This document shows, one piece after another, positions 24,901 through 39,900 of a DNA stretch of 64,000 nucleotides (positions are counted from its first letter, which is position 1; every line of letters begins with the position of its first letter). This stretch comes from Rusavskia elegans. Taxonomy: Eukaryota; Ascomycota; Lecanoromycetes; Teloschistales; Teloschistaceae. Under the pieces are notes generated by a model, which was not told where the DNA came from, did no database searches, and worked only from the letters and a program-made list of their open reading frames with translations. The stretch is from positions 124,001-188,000 of the forward strand of contig SAUG01000098.1 of NCBI GenBank assembly GCA_011316305.1, given 5' to 3'. The translations under genes were made by a program, and so were the position numbers.

Positions 24901-27900
24901 GGAAGTACTGTTCTAGTTGAATTGGAAGGTTCTGCCTATGCTATTTATGACAAGTATCCTCGCAAGAATGCTATCAAGTAAAGACGTAGACCTTGTTCCT
25001 GATCTGGAACAATCCCACCCTCACCTGCCTATTCTGATTTGCCATCTCCGGTACAAGCAGCTCATGACACTCTTTCATCCGTCCAGCCATGATAGAGACA
25101 GCCTTCCACATAATTCCCACACTTCGCGCTTTTCCCTCAGGCCGATTACCGATAAGCTTAGAATGTGACAGCTCAAGCCCCGTCCATTCCCCAGAAGGAC
25201 CGTAGGAATCCCCAAAACACAATGTCTTATGCTTAAGAGCGTCGTCACTACTAACCAAATTGTCGCAACGAAAGGTGTTTTTCAGGTTGAGGCGATCAAG
25301 AACCCTGTTCAACTTGATCGCCGATGAAATGGTTTGTTCGGTGAGTCTTTCGAGTGATAGACCGTGTTCTGGTAAAGAGTCCCAATAGTATCCTCGGTTC
25401 TCTCGGTTCTTGGTTTAGTTGATATAGTCCATGTCCTGACGAAGAGCATCAATGTAACCTGTCTCATCGCTCAACGAGCTCAAAACGGCCAGAGGCTCCG
25501 CCAGATGCCCCTTCACATGAGTAATCTCAAGAATCCTTCCCGATTCGGTCTTTACGACGCAAATATCCTCCTGCCACATCCGAACCGCGTATCTTCGATG
25601 GACACTCTTACTCAAACACAGTAGCTCTGGACGTAGTACTTTGGTAGGCTTTTGGACATCGGTAGCAGCATTCTCTTGGCCTGAGACGTTGAAGTAGAGG
25701 TGCCCTGGACAGAAGACCATTTCGTATACTGTGTCTTCAATTTGATCGAAGAGCTCTTGTGGTAGCTTTGTGTGGAGGAGCGTGATGAGGTGGTCGTATT
25801 GGGGGTCTAGTGGTGAGGTAGTGGAGTGGTGGATGGACATGCTAGGTATTGCTTGAGTGTGATGGGGAAGATTCTAGTTGGGTGGAAAGGTGATAGGGAG
25901 TGAGAAGTTGTATTGGCGAGGGGTGGAAATGCTTCAAGTGATGCTGTTATATAGATTCTGCGTATGGTGGGAGTCATCGCATAAACTATATTCACCGTGC
26001 TTGGTGTGATTCTTGATATCAATGCTCACAGAATGCATATGCATGCGAATATTTCCAATTTAAGGGTGCTTGGGAAAACGAAACGAGGAATGCTAGACTA
26101 TTGCAAAGAAAGGCAAAGTTACATACGCAGCACAGATACTGAGTGAATCATTACCAGCCCGCAAGCTCCAGGTATGTGATAACTTCGTGAGAACCTCCAA
26201 AGACCTCAAAAACCCACCAAGATCAAATCCAGTGTGGGGCCGCCATTTTTGGTACAGATCGAGAGTCTTTCTGTTATGAGCCCCGATTCCGCCAGTCTCC
26301 ACAACAATCAATCGAATTCACGAGCTAAAATCGATTACCTCCCCCATCATATCCGGAATAGCACTTCTTTCTCCTCAGGAGAAGACAAAGATTTGATTCA
26401 GTACCATTATCAAATCAAGCTTGACCGCTTTATATGGCACGGGATAGCTCCACACCACGCGCTGAACAAAATCCACACCATACTTTAGGGTTAGGGCTGA
26501 CCCCGTATATTATAACGAGATCCCTATTTTTTATATATCTTCTTTAATTATATACTAAAAATTAATAATACAGGGTTTAAAACTAAAACTTTCAGATATT
26601 CTACGTATACGCCTATACTATTAAACCTAGAAAGATCTAATATCCGCGACCAGAATTAGGTATATAGTAACCTCTATAGAGAATATCTTACTACTAAAAG
26701 TTAGTAGGGAGGCTCTAGGTAGGGCTAGCCCTATAAAAACTCCGTATTTTTAACTGTATAATACCCTCTACCCCCTATATCTACTTTATATTCGACTAAA
26801 TTAACCAGATAAGTCAGCTTTAGACCGATATTATAGAGAATCTCGGGAAATTCTTATAAAGAAGCCGAAGTTATAGGCGGAAGTAGTATAATTACCGTAG
26901 CAGGAAGCCAGAGGTAGGGTATAGGACACGAGATACTAGGGACGTTTTACGCGTGTGGTATGGATTTTGTTCAGCGCGTGGTGTGGAGCTATCCCGTGCC
27001 CTTTATATCCCTTTGCCATCAGCGGCATAAGCTCTTGATGGCACTCTTTCCTCCTTCTAGCCATGAATGTGATTGCTTTCCACAAGATCCGAGAATGTTC
27101 TTGAGGGTGGATCCCCCCTTCATCGGGTAGCCTGTTGATATCTTCAGGCAGCTTGATCCCGAACCTATCTCTGGCAGAGCTCTACTGCTCAGTGAAGATG
27201 AGAGGTATCTCTACTATAGATGCCACGTACAACCTCTCGAGGAGCAGTGTTAATCGTTTGACAGACCATCGATCGAGCGAGCCTTCAAAAGTTCGCGGGC
27301 TTGGACCTATATCGCCGCTATGGCTATCGGCATGACGATGGTCTATTATGAGATCAGTACTGCAAAGAAAAGCAGTCCATATGCATTAGTAGGAGATAGA
27401 ATCCATCTACATGAAAGATATCCACACATAGACTAACTTTCATCCTATATCTGTGCTTCAATAAAGCTTGTGAAGAGGGTATGTGAGAGATAACTTAGTA
27501 CACGAATACTAACATCCCGATGGGACGGGCTGTTGTGAACCACCGGCTCGTCGAAATCAAGTAAAACAAAAAAACCTGACCATCGATGCGTCCTTCACAA
27601 CGCTCATATGCAGGTATGACCACTCCGAGGTATTGGCCTTCTCTCGTCGTCGACCTTCGTGCTGTTCATATGGCTGCTGCACCATTCGGCGGAAAGCGCG
27701 CCGAATGAACACCGAATTCTCATCTTCTGGTATGTTATCGGGGGGCCATGCGTCATACCATTGGCCATGTGCATCATAGGCATCGACGATACTCACTAGA
27801 CAGTCTAACGTCTGTCTTGACCCCGGTCGCTTTGATAGAAAGTTGAACAGTATTCTGACAGAGATAAGGTGGTGCTCTGGTTGTTGAACCAAAGACAGGT

Positions 27901-30900
27901 AGCGTGGACCCCGTGACAGAGCGCTCTGGCGACGTGTTTCTATTTCCGGCTCCACCCAGCTGAATTCATCCTCATTTTCGAAGTAGGAAGTTAGATAATC
28001 GTAGGGGTTCGAGAGATGGCCCTTCACGGGTATGAGTTCGCAGTATTTCGATTCTTCGCCTTTCAGCACATGTACGCATGTATTGTCCGTCCAAATACGA
28101 CGACGATATGTTTCGTAAGTCCTCTTGTTCAATGTTAACATCTCTGGTCTTGCGATTCGACGTACTGGTTTCCCGTCCCAGATATAGCTTTCCTGGTTCC
28201 ACAAGTGAGGGAAAAAGTATCCTGGGAGTAGTACGGCGTCCAGGAAATCATGTCTGATGTGATCCACAAGCTCCTGCGGGAGTCGAGAGCGAAGATTGGA
28301 CAGAGGGTTCTCTTGGACCGGATCGTTGTTTATTGCTGCGATATTTCATTGTCGGTGTGCTGCTTGTGGGGAACCGTAGGTAATTTTGAGGCAGTCTCCA
28401 TGGTATCTACGATATGTTGGGCGGGTATTGTGACGTTGATACCTGATCGAGAATGCTGTAGCGTGAGTTGTAGCTCTCTTGAGTGCTATGAGGAAAGAAT
28501 CGGCAGTCTGTGAAGTTGGAATTGACAGCAGCATGAGAAGAATGAGATATAATTATCATTGCTGGAACTTATAGTCGTTGGGGTGCGGACGATATTGGGT
28601 CATCTAGTCGCTATATTATGAGCCAGAAGAAGTGAATGAGTACTTCGTTGATTGAGTGACCTAACGACTGTTGAGGTACGCAAAAGAGTAATAATAAGCG
28701 CTTCACTCCGGGATAGCGACTAATGACGTCGTTCGTCATCTTAGCATGTGAAAGGGCGTGGGCAATATATTAAAGAGAAGGTGAATACTTGGGAGCCACC
28801 CTTGACCCATGGCACTCCCTGGTCAATCAAACTTTCCTTCTCTATGTCAACCATGTTCCATTCCTCCTGGTCTGGTGAAAGAGGAGCAGAGGCGACGGAG
28901 GTGAAATATCATCAATTCTCCCTGCAAACCAGAAGTTTCTAATCCGAAACTTCTCCAGCATCGCGTATTCCATCTCTGCGTTAGGAGCGAGGATCTTCAA
29001 TATCGGTGATTTCAAATAGCGGAATGCTGGAAACTTGCGATTCAACTGATAAGCCAGCCATTCCCCAAGCGGCCCGTAGCAGTCTGTGAGGTTGATAGAC
29101 AGTTCAAGGACCTCCGAACCTCTGACTGCCGCAAGGTCAATTCTCCTTTCCCAGACCTCCCAGAGTATGTCTATAAGCACTCGTGCTTCGTCGAGCATGG
29201 TGTATACGTTCAACATGAACTTCCCTCTATCTGTATGGGACTTCTCGAGAGCTTCGAGCTGTCTATCCTTACAAAAAGCCTCCAGGCCGCTTGTAAATGT
29301 AAGGTGAATTTCTAGGGCATCCCAGTGAGTTTCGTTCCTGATAATCTCGTAGTGATTGACCGAAGAAGGATTCCCAAACTCGAAAATAAAGTGCTCATAT
29401 CTTGTTCAAATTCCCTCATTGTATTTCTTGGAGATCGCTTTGTTCAATGTCAACAGATCAAGCCTTGCGGCGTCGTAGATCTTTCCGTTCCAGGCGCGGG
29501 TGCCACTGTCCAGGACTGCTTGTTGGAGAAAGACGTAGCCACGATAAAAAGCAGCTTCGTGTACATGGTCTTCGATGAGGCCGAGGAGTTCATTAGGCAT
29601 CCTTGTGTGTAAAAGGCGAATAAAGAGGTCCTATGGTATTTGATGGATGCCATGTGCCCCGCGGTGATCGTCTTGGTGAGTTCCAGCCTCATGGATGTGT
29701 GACTGGTTTGACGAACCTGATCGCGTCGCTGCATCTGTGCGTCTGTTTCGGAAATGATCCATTTTACAGTGGTGGTGGTGGGGATGTTGAATGAAACGGG
29801 ACTTAAGATTGTTGTAGCTACCTTATGGATGGCGATCCAGCGGGCCGTCGAGTGGGTGATCCATGAGAAGAGAAATTAGCGACGTTTTTGATGCAAGTCT
29901 CTTTAAGTCGAACTGCAGATCACATAAGGAGTCATCTCCCGAGCTTTATATTGTTGTATCTCCATATGGATCTTGCGATAGCGGAGTTCCAGCATTCCGT
30001 CATAGCTCTGCATTGACAGCTTTAGTTCGTGTCGCCCAAATGTTGAGCTTCCGTGGGAATTGTCGGGCCAAAGGATAGGGCCAGAGCGTCAACTGCGCAA
30101 AGCCAGAGCCAATAAAGTGTCCATCGAGTGACACAGCATCCGCAAAGTCCAGTGTAAGCTCATCGAGTTCTAATTGAGTGATAGCCCTGAATTTCAATTG
30201 CCGGGTCCAATCAAGCTCTTGCGTGTATTGCTGAACTATATTCCTGGCAGGCAAATCGTACCTCCAGGTTGGCGGTGGAAAGTGATCTGGTGCTTCTGCG
30301 AAAGCGTTTGGGTACTTTTCCAGATCTGTCTTGAGATCGACGAGAGTAAAGTTTATTTCCACCTTTCGTATGAGCCTTTTGGCTTCAGGGGGTATTTTAT
30401 CCAGGCGACGGTTGGCCAGGCCCGATGATCCAGATGTTCTCCGACCAGAAGAGATCTCGAAATCTCGTATACAAGGATTGGTTCATGGCAGAGGACACCG
30501 ATATATCTGCTTGGCGATAAAGCTCCGAGAAATATTGGAAATATTCCGATGAATGTTTTGGGAGCTGTTGTGGGAAGATATGCCAGGGACAAGAGCAGAG
30601 TAGAAATACTCCACGGCTATTGCATCTTTCATCTCTTGTGGCATCCTATACTGGATGCGATTGAAGGAACGCCTTTGCCAGCGATGATTACACTCCCGAG
30701 GCCACCACGTCTCGAAGCGTGCCAGGTTTTGGATCAGAAGTCATGTCGCCTGGAATGTATAACTAGGAAAGCATCTGCGCTAGAGATGACGCAGATTCGT
30801 AACAACTTTCTAGAATTGAAAATCTCATTTTTTCCATCTCAAAGGGATTAGATGTTGGGGACCATAATGATGACGAGAACAGAATGAGGGCAAGAAATAC

Positions 30901-33900
30901 ACGACAAAGCAGAAGAATAAAATATTGAGTCGAAAAGAAAGTCACTAGTGAGAAGTGCGATGATCACCCCTCAGGAAATTTGAAAGGCGGCATGTGTCAT
31001 AGAAAAACTTTCAGCGCTACTCAGGATGCAGCTTAGTGAGAGAGAGCTACCAATGGTCCAGATGAGAGAATCGCACAGGTCCAATCGTTTCAGATCAGTG
31101 TTGTTGATGTTCTCCGTGATATCCAAAGTCCTCCAATGCCAGTCCATAACAAGATCTCTAGAGGAGACGGACTTGGAGGTAGTTCAACCATTGGATCGTC
31201 CCTCAACACGTATCGAAGAATGTTTCATTGTAGGCACGCAAGTCCTTAATGCAATCGTGATATCTGTCTTTCGAGTCAAGCCTGAGATTGGCGTAGTATC
31301 ATGCAGGAACGAAGCATGCCAAAAGTTTCTCCTGTAGGTACGTGGACGCCGTACAAATTTAACTAGCCGTCAAATATTGGTACAACATATCGACAAAGAT
31401 CGTCGAGCAAAAGAAAAGACTTAAAAATCTAGCCCGTTGACGAGGGTGGGACTCGAACCCACGCGGATTGCTCCAAACGAATGCACCAACTCTATAAGTC
31501 GAAAGTTCCGTAAAACTTGAGTCGTTCGCCATAACCACTCGGCCACCTCGCCCTGCAACGTTTCCTTCGCAAAAAATGCCACAATAAGAAAGTTTCAGTT
31601 AGATACTCTCCCGGAGTGGATAGTGTCTTACTTATTATGCCTCGGTAAAACAGGGCGGAAAGTTCCGAGATAAAATACCGGTCTTGACGGTCTTGGCGGT
31701 CTTGGTAGTACTGAGAAAATAAATAGAAAATAATAAAATTATAGTTTTATATATTTTGAAAATAGAAAATATAATAATATAATAATATGTTAAAAAATTA
31801 TAACGAAAAAATAAATCGAAAAATATAACGAAAAATATAAAAAGAAATAGAATAAAGGAAATAATAAATAATATAATAAAAGATATAATTAGAAAAGTCA
31901 AAATAGATAAAATAAACTACGCGTATTCGACGATAAAAAAATAGACGTTATTATAGTATATTCGTTACGATTCCGTTTTTATTACTATCTAATCCTTTTT
32001 AGGGGGCTCCTATCTGGAATTATATTGAGTTTTTATATATATATATATGTTTTATTAACGTTATATTCGGCAACGATTATTGTATTTTACGTATAAAGAA
32101 ATTTTTATAGCTAAAGGTATATAGTTTATCAGGCAAAATTTACAGCGCAGTTAATTATATTAACTATTTCCTTCTTTATTCGATTACGAATCCTCTACTA
32201 TATAAATATAACTTCGTTACTCGCAGTCTTCGGTCTATTCTTCCTCGACGTTATAAATAATTAGAAGTATCTAATAATTCCGCTATATCTATCTGCTATA
32301 CTGCGAAGTAATTATCTATATTTATCGTATCGGCTGTACTTATTATATAACCCGTACCTAAACGTTCCGTTAAACTATTAAAGTACTCTTTAGTCTATCT
32401 AGCTTTAAAAAGGTCGCTAGGTAGTACGCTAGCTACTACGGCTAGAAGCTTTACCCGGTCGGTTAGACTAAAAGGGAGTAGAAAGATTAGATAGCGCGTT
32501 TTAAAGGCGGTAGGGAGGAGATCTAGATTAAAGTCGAAATAGGTTACTCTAGCTATAATAAAGTAGTCGACGACCGCGCGGGTAGATATAATTATTACGG
32601 ATATAGATACTATTATTTGGTTTAGCTTATAGCTATAGCTATTACGGGAATATATACGTATATAAAGGCTTTTAAGCTTGTATTACTAGTAAATAAAAAA
32701 GAAACGATAACTGCGAGGTATACTTATCTATAAAAATCTCTATATTAAGTTATCGGTAAAAGGATACGTTATATTACTAAATAAATTTAAATTAAAATTC
32801 TATAGAAAGAACCGTTATTTATATTAACTAAACTAGAATATAAGTTCTGCTACCGTATATTTAATACTGGTATACTAACGCTTGATTTGCTTACCGAACC
32901 ACTGGTTTACCGGGCACTAAAACCAAAACAAATAACTAAATTACTATCTAATACTATCTAATATAATTATAGAATTATAAATATCGAATTACGAAATACG
33001 ATATAATCTTTTAGCGATAAGTTTAATAATAAATAAAAAATTAATAACGACGCCTTTTAAAAAACTTTAGAAAATAGACGGCGAATATAATATTCGTAGA
33101 TATAATATAATATTCGTAGATATAATTTATATTAGTTTTTTAATAGTAATTGGTTAGAATTAATAGTAATAAAGCGCCGTTAAAATAGCGTATAGCTATT
33201 TACGAAATATTATTTAAAAAGATTTTAGCGATAATAAAAAATATTTAATAATAGAGATACTAACCGTCGAAAATAACGTTAAATTCGACTTTTCAATTTA
33301 AGTAAAATTAGAAAAATCGTTTCTATTAGCCTAGATGTATTAGATATAGATTCCAAATCTTTATTTAAATAAATCGTATTCCGTAATATTAATATTAGTA
33401 TTTGTACGTATAGATAATCTATCTAACGAAATTAAATAGTATAATATATAGATTAGATATCTCAAGTTCCCGGCGTTTTAACTTTAAATCTTTTAGCTAA
33501 TTTTTTTTATAAAAAAAAGTTTTAAAATTAAAATTGTTAAAATACTATATATTTTTTAATAGCTAATATACGAAATTAAAAAATTACTATTTCCGCTATA
33601 AATTAGATCTCGCGATAGTATAGAAAGCGATAGAATTTATCTATAAATTACTTTCTTTCGTTTTCTGGAAAAGAATTTTATTTGACTAAAGCTATAAAAC
33701 TTCGTATTATAATCTAGTATCTACTAATATCGGAAACGCTTTCGAAATCGTAAACGTCGATATTTAAACTACTACGTAAAGCTCGTATACGATCTATAGC
33801 TATACTATAGAGTAGCGAGTAAAAAGCGTTAGTATAAATCGAAAGTATATATAGAATTATTCTTCGAATTTAATCGATATAATCGATAGTTTTCGATTTG

Positions 33901-36900
33901 ATTATTTAATTTTCTTAGACTTTTAAATAGTAATTAAAGTCGTATAGATATAATATAACTAATAAATAAACAAACTATAGTATATATAGAATTAATAAAA
34001 GACTTATTTATTTACTTAATATTTAAAATAATAATCGATGATTTCTATTTTTAATCGTTTTATAATCTATGTAAACTTAATATATTAATCGCGGAAAAGA
34101 GCTAGATACTAGATCTATAGATTAACGTCCGCGCAAGTATAGACTGGCTACTTCGATACGGGTTTCCGTCGGTATTTCGGAAATCCGACCCGCTAAACGA
34201 TATAGATCGGTTTCTAAAATTAGAACCGAAAGTTAAATCGGATTATAAAATAGAAATTAATAGAAATTTAATCCGACTCGTTAAACCTTTTATATATAGT
34301 ATAATACTATGATTATTATATTAAAATACTATAATTAAAATAATAAACAAGTAATTAATTAGTTTTATAAATCAATAATATATATAGATTATATATTTCC
34401 TTTTATTAAATCACTTTTTAATAGGCAGATATTATATTTATACTAGAATTATACTTTTATATTATATTTTAGAGATTTTAACAGGTCGAACTCGGAAATT
34501 CGGGTTCGACCTAGAACCGAATCGATTTAGTACCTAGAAAAATCGGAACCGACTCGGTTCGATACTTAGAAAAGTCGGAATCGACTCGTTTCGAACCCGG
34601 AATACAAACCCGGGTTCGAAATCCGATCCGACGGCCAGTTTACGCAAGTATATTAAAATTAATATACACCTACGTATAACGAATCTATTATATAAAAAAA
34701 GAATATATACCGGTAAAAAATATCTATTTTTTAATAGAACGTCTAAAAAATAGTTATTAGATTAAAATATTTTCCTTCTTCCGCTATAATATTTATATTA
34801 TATTAAATATATAAATAAACGATAATAGAAAACAGGTATTTACTATTTATATTGAATAAAACTTTTAAAATTTTAAAAAATTTCTAGTTTCGTTTAATTT
34901 CTAAGATATCGGAATAAATAAATCAGAGATAATTATCTTTAAAGAAAATTTATAAATTAAAAGTAAATAAATCGATCTTTTAAAATAAAGATTCGAAGAA
35001 TTAGATTTTATTTCGTCCGAATTCTAGTATCTATTTTCTTATCGAAAATATCAATCTTTTAAAACGATATTTAATAGCTTTAGAATTTACGGAAATTTAT
35101 TCCCGCCAAAAAATAAAAAATATTAACGATAGATATTACGTTCTAAATTTAGATTCTAATATAGAAGATAATATAATTCGATTTTCTATCTCTTTATATC
35201 TAAAAAAATAGTTTTACGGCGAAAAGATTCGGTATTAAATACCTGGTTAAAGACTGTAATAAAGGAAAAACGTCGGACGTACGAACGTATACTGAAGCTG
35301 CTTTATATTCTATTTATCTAGAACGATAATAATAAAACTATCTAAATTTCTATAGACTATCTAGATATATATAATTTCAAAAGCAATAAATATTTCCGAG
35401 CTAATAAAAATTTCAGATAGATCGTCTTTGAATATTTAACGTTCGAACTAGTAATATAAAGCTAAAAGACCTAATTATATCGATGGAAAAATCTACGATA
35501 TTATTTAATTTATAAATACGATTAATATAGTTAAATATTATTGATACGAATAGAAATAAATGATTTACTTTTATAAATAGAACGTTTTCTAAATTAATAG
35601 ATTTATCGATAAATATTCTGATAGTAAAATCGTTTTAATAATTACACGGAAAATATATTTTAGTTAATATCTAGAATTTTCGAAAAATATTATAATAAAA
35701 TAAAAAGATAAATAGATTCAGAATATTTATTATACTGTAAATTATATAGAAATCAAAGGCGTTTATTATTAGAATACGAAATTTTTTTATCGATAAATTT
35801 TAGATAATATATTAGTTTCCGATTTCTAACGCTTTCGTTTAAAATAGACAGATTATAGAATTATCTATAGAAGTTTTTAAATATATAAAATGATTTAAAG
35901 GCGAAGATAAATAGTTTAAATTAAAATGATAATTATTGTTAACAATTTTTTTCTACCGCAGCGTTTTATATCTCGGAATTAAAATATTTATAGATTAGAT
36001 TATAACTTTATACAGCGTTATAGATATTAATCTATAATCAATTTTATTTTAAATTATTAGTATTTAGATAAACGTAAAATCGCTGAAAAATAGTATAACG
36101 CCTAAACTAATATTAAATTACTAGCGAAATATTTCATTACGATTTAATATAAATTCGGTCTTCGAAAATACGTAGAAAATATTTAAATTACTTGGAATGA
36201 TTATATAATTCTTTTTCGGTCTATCTATAATTAGCGAAAAAAAGTAGCTAAAGTAATAGAATTAATATACTATATAAAAAATCTCAAAATCCTTTACTTT
36301 ATTCTACGATCCGAAAGTTTTAACTCTTTTTTTTACGATCTAAACCGCCCGGGAAAATTATTTAAATTATCGAAAGATTATTATTATATTTTTTTACTAG
36401 ATAAAACTTTTAGATTACGGTAAAATCTATATGAAATTATTGATATATAAACTAGAAATAAAAGGGTTCGAGTTATATATATCGAAATCTGGAAATATTC
36501 TATCGTATAATTTAACGCGGGATCGTTTTTTTGGTTTTTTTTCCGCGTTTTTCGTTAATATAATTATATTAGTCCCTCCGAATAGACCGTAGATTAAACT
36601 ATTCTTCGTAAGTACTAGTTTCGGTCTCTATCGTCGTTCTAAGTATTTTGTTATAAACACGGGCGGCGTGTTTTAAGGAACGCGGTAGTATTCAGTACAG
36701 CGTTGGATTTTCTATTACGTTTCGGCAGGCAAAAATATATAGACGGCCTAAATATTAGTACTAAAAAGTATCTTAGTAGTTTTAGTAAATAAATAATATA
36801 TATACTTTAGTTTTAGTAGTTTTAGTAAATAAATACTATAAATTTTTTAATTTTAGTAATATTAGTAAATAAATATCCTAAAATAGAACTAGTTTAGTTA

Positions 36901-39900
36901 TTTTAGTTTATAAATAATCTAAATAGTAAAGAATCTTATTATCTATATAAATTTCGAACTTGACACCTTTATAGCTCGTATTTAATTTATTAGTTATCGC
37001 TATATATTACTCTAGTAATTAAACTAATTTATTTTTAAATTAATTTAAATAGTTATCCGTTATATCTCCGTTTATAGATATATTAATAAATCTAACTAAT
37101 TTTTAAAAATATTTAACCTTCTAGATAGTTCTATAATATTTTAAATATCTTTAGGATATCTATTATAGATTAATATTAAACTTCTATTCTAAGTAATTCT
37201 AGCTCTATAGTAAAGAAGTCCGAATCTAAAGGGAAGGAAATCTAGATAAAAGACAATAGTAATAATAAAGAAATTAGTATTCCTACTACTAAATATCGTA
37301 ACTATAATATTAAAGTTAATAAACCCGACGAATACTATAGAGATTATAATAAATAAGAAAACTAGCTTATATAATTAGATATATATTTTATATTCTATTC
37401 TATACCCGAAAAAAAAAAGATATTTTTTACTATATTCTACTTTCGAAGACGAGCCTAATACTAGATAAAATCTCCCCTTCGCTAATATATAGACGATAAA
37501 GAAGATAATAAATATATCTTTATATAGTTTATAAAATTTAAAAAAGCTATTTATAAAGTTTTCGGAATCTCGAATAAAGTTTAAACTAATAGATATTTTA
37601 TTTAATACCTTTAGTAGAAGAACGTAATATCTAACTACGCCGTATAATTTAAAAAATAGATACTATTAATAGAATAGAACGATAACGCCCTATATATAAT
37701 ATTTAGACGAAGACTAAAAAAATTAAGTAAAAGAAAAATTTATACGAGATAGTCGGATATATAATATACTAGATAATCTAATTAAAATATCAGAATAAAA
37801 TAGAAAATTATAGATAGTATAATATATAAAAAAAGATATATTTTAATACTAGAATTATATTTTTACATTCCATTTTTAATATTTTAATAAATTCAATCCG
37901 GGTACCCGATTCTAATTCGGATTCGAATCGAGTCGAACTATAAAAAAATCCGACCTAATTCGGATCGGATCGGATTAGCTAATTTGAATTTAAAATCCGA
38001 TCCGACGACCAATCAATTTAAAATAATATATTAAAAAAAAATTATTATTATAAAAATCATTATATTTATATTAAATGGTATATAAAAATTCTTTTTTCTT
38101 AAAAAAAACAAATAATATTATTAATAAATAAATATTTAATATTATATAAAATTTAGATAGTTTTTATAACAAATTTAAAGTTAAACTAGTTATATATATA
38201 TTCTTATAGATTTAAAATATCGATTTCGAATAAATATTCGCGTTAATAGTTAAATTCGATTTTTTATATCAATTTTTTACTTTTATTACTGAAAAAAATA
38301 TAGAATATTATTAAATTAATATCAATAACGCTTTTATTAAATCTATTTTTAAAAAATAAATCTTTATAAAAATATTAGACTGAATCGACTATTTTTTAGA
38401 AAAAATACTATAAATATTTCATAATTTATATAAATTAAAATAAACTATTAAAAATCAATAATAACGATTTATTAAAATTTTACTAGAAATAAAATATAGA
38501 TAATATACTATTAGTTTTCACTTTTTTATCTATAATAAAGTAAAAATTTTCTATTAATATATATTAATAATATTTATACTACTATTAAATTAGTAATTCA
38601 GATAAACCAATTTAAGATATCTTTTAAATAAATTTTTAAAATTAAAAATTTTGAAAAAAATAAAACAGATTTTTAATATAAAGATCATAATAAATAGATT
38701 TTAAAAAATAATTAAAATAAACTAGATTTTTTATTTTAAAATAGTTTTAAAATATATAGGAAAGATTTATTTAAATATATATAAAATAAATATTCTATTA
38801 ATAACTATAGTTTTTTCTATTTTATAAAATCGAATAATAAATATATTAATTTTAAATGATATTAAAAAAAATCGTAACTTTAATATATATTTATATATTT
38901 GTTCGATTAAATATTCTTTTTATTTTCCGATATTTTAATTAATTATTAAGTAAAATTTCATATTTAAAATTAGTAGAAATTAAATAATTATCGATTTTTC
39001 CGATTCCGATTATATAATAGATTTAATTAATAGAAAATCTATCTTTATCTATATCTATATATTTACCGAATAATGGATATTATAAATAAACTATAAATAA
39101 AAGTTATTATTATAAGGTTATCTGGGGAGCTGGTATCTCCAAGGATTAGTTGGATTTATTAGTATATCTATAAACGGAGGTATAACGGGTAATTACTTTA
39201 AATTAATATAAAAATAAATCAGTTTAATTATTAAAGTAGTATATAGCGATAACTAATAAATTAAATACGAGCTATAAGAGCGTCGAGTTCAGGATCTATA
39301 TAAATAAATAAAATCCTCTACTATTTAGGTTATTTATAGACTAAGATAACTAAAATAGCTTTATTTTAGAATATTTACTCGTTAAGATAACGAAAACTAA
39401 GTTTACTTATAGTATTTATTTACTAAAACTACTATAATTAAGGTATTTAGGGTATTTATTTTCTAAAACTACTAAAATACTTCTTAGTACTAATACTAAA
39501 GCCGTCCTATATATTTCTATCTATCGAAGTATAATAGGAAATCCTATACTATACTAAATACTACCGCGTTTCCGAAAGTACGCCGCCTATATTTATAATA
39601 CTAGGTTTTTTTTTTAGATTTTTTGTCCTAAAAAACTATCGTCCCTTTTCTTTATAGATAAAAGGAAAAAACTATTAACTAAAAATTATTATAAAAAAGT
39701 CCTATTATTAGGTATCGGTATATTAGCTATACGTTTTTATCGGAATTATTTTTAGTCGGGAAAGTTCTATTATATCGACGAAGGTTCCGAAAAGTATATT
39801 AATTATATAAAATAAGCTAATTCTTATAACTTTACTCTATTAGATACTACGCGCTAGTATTATTTTAAAGATAAATATAAAAAATTAAAAAAAGAATTAT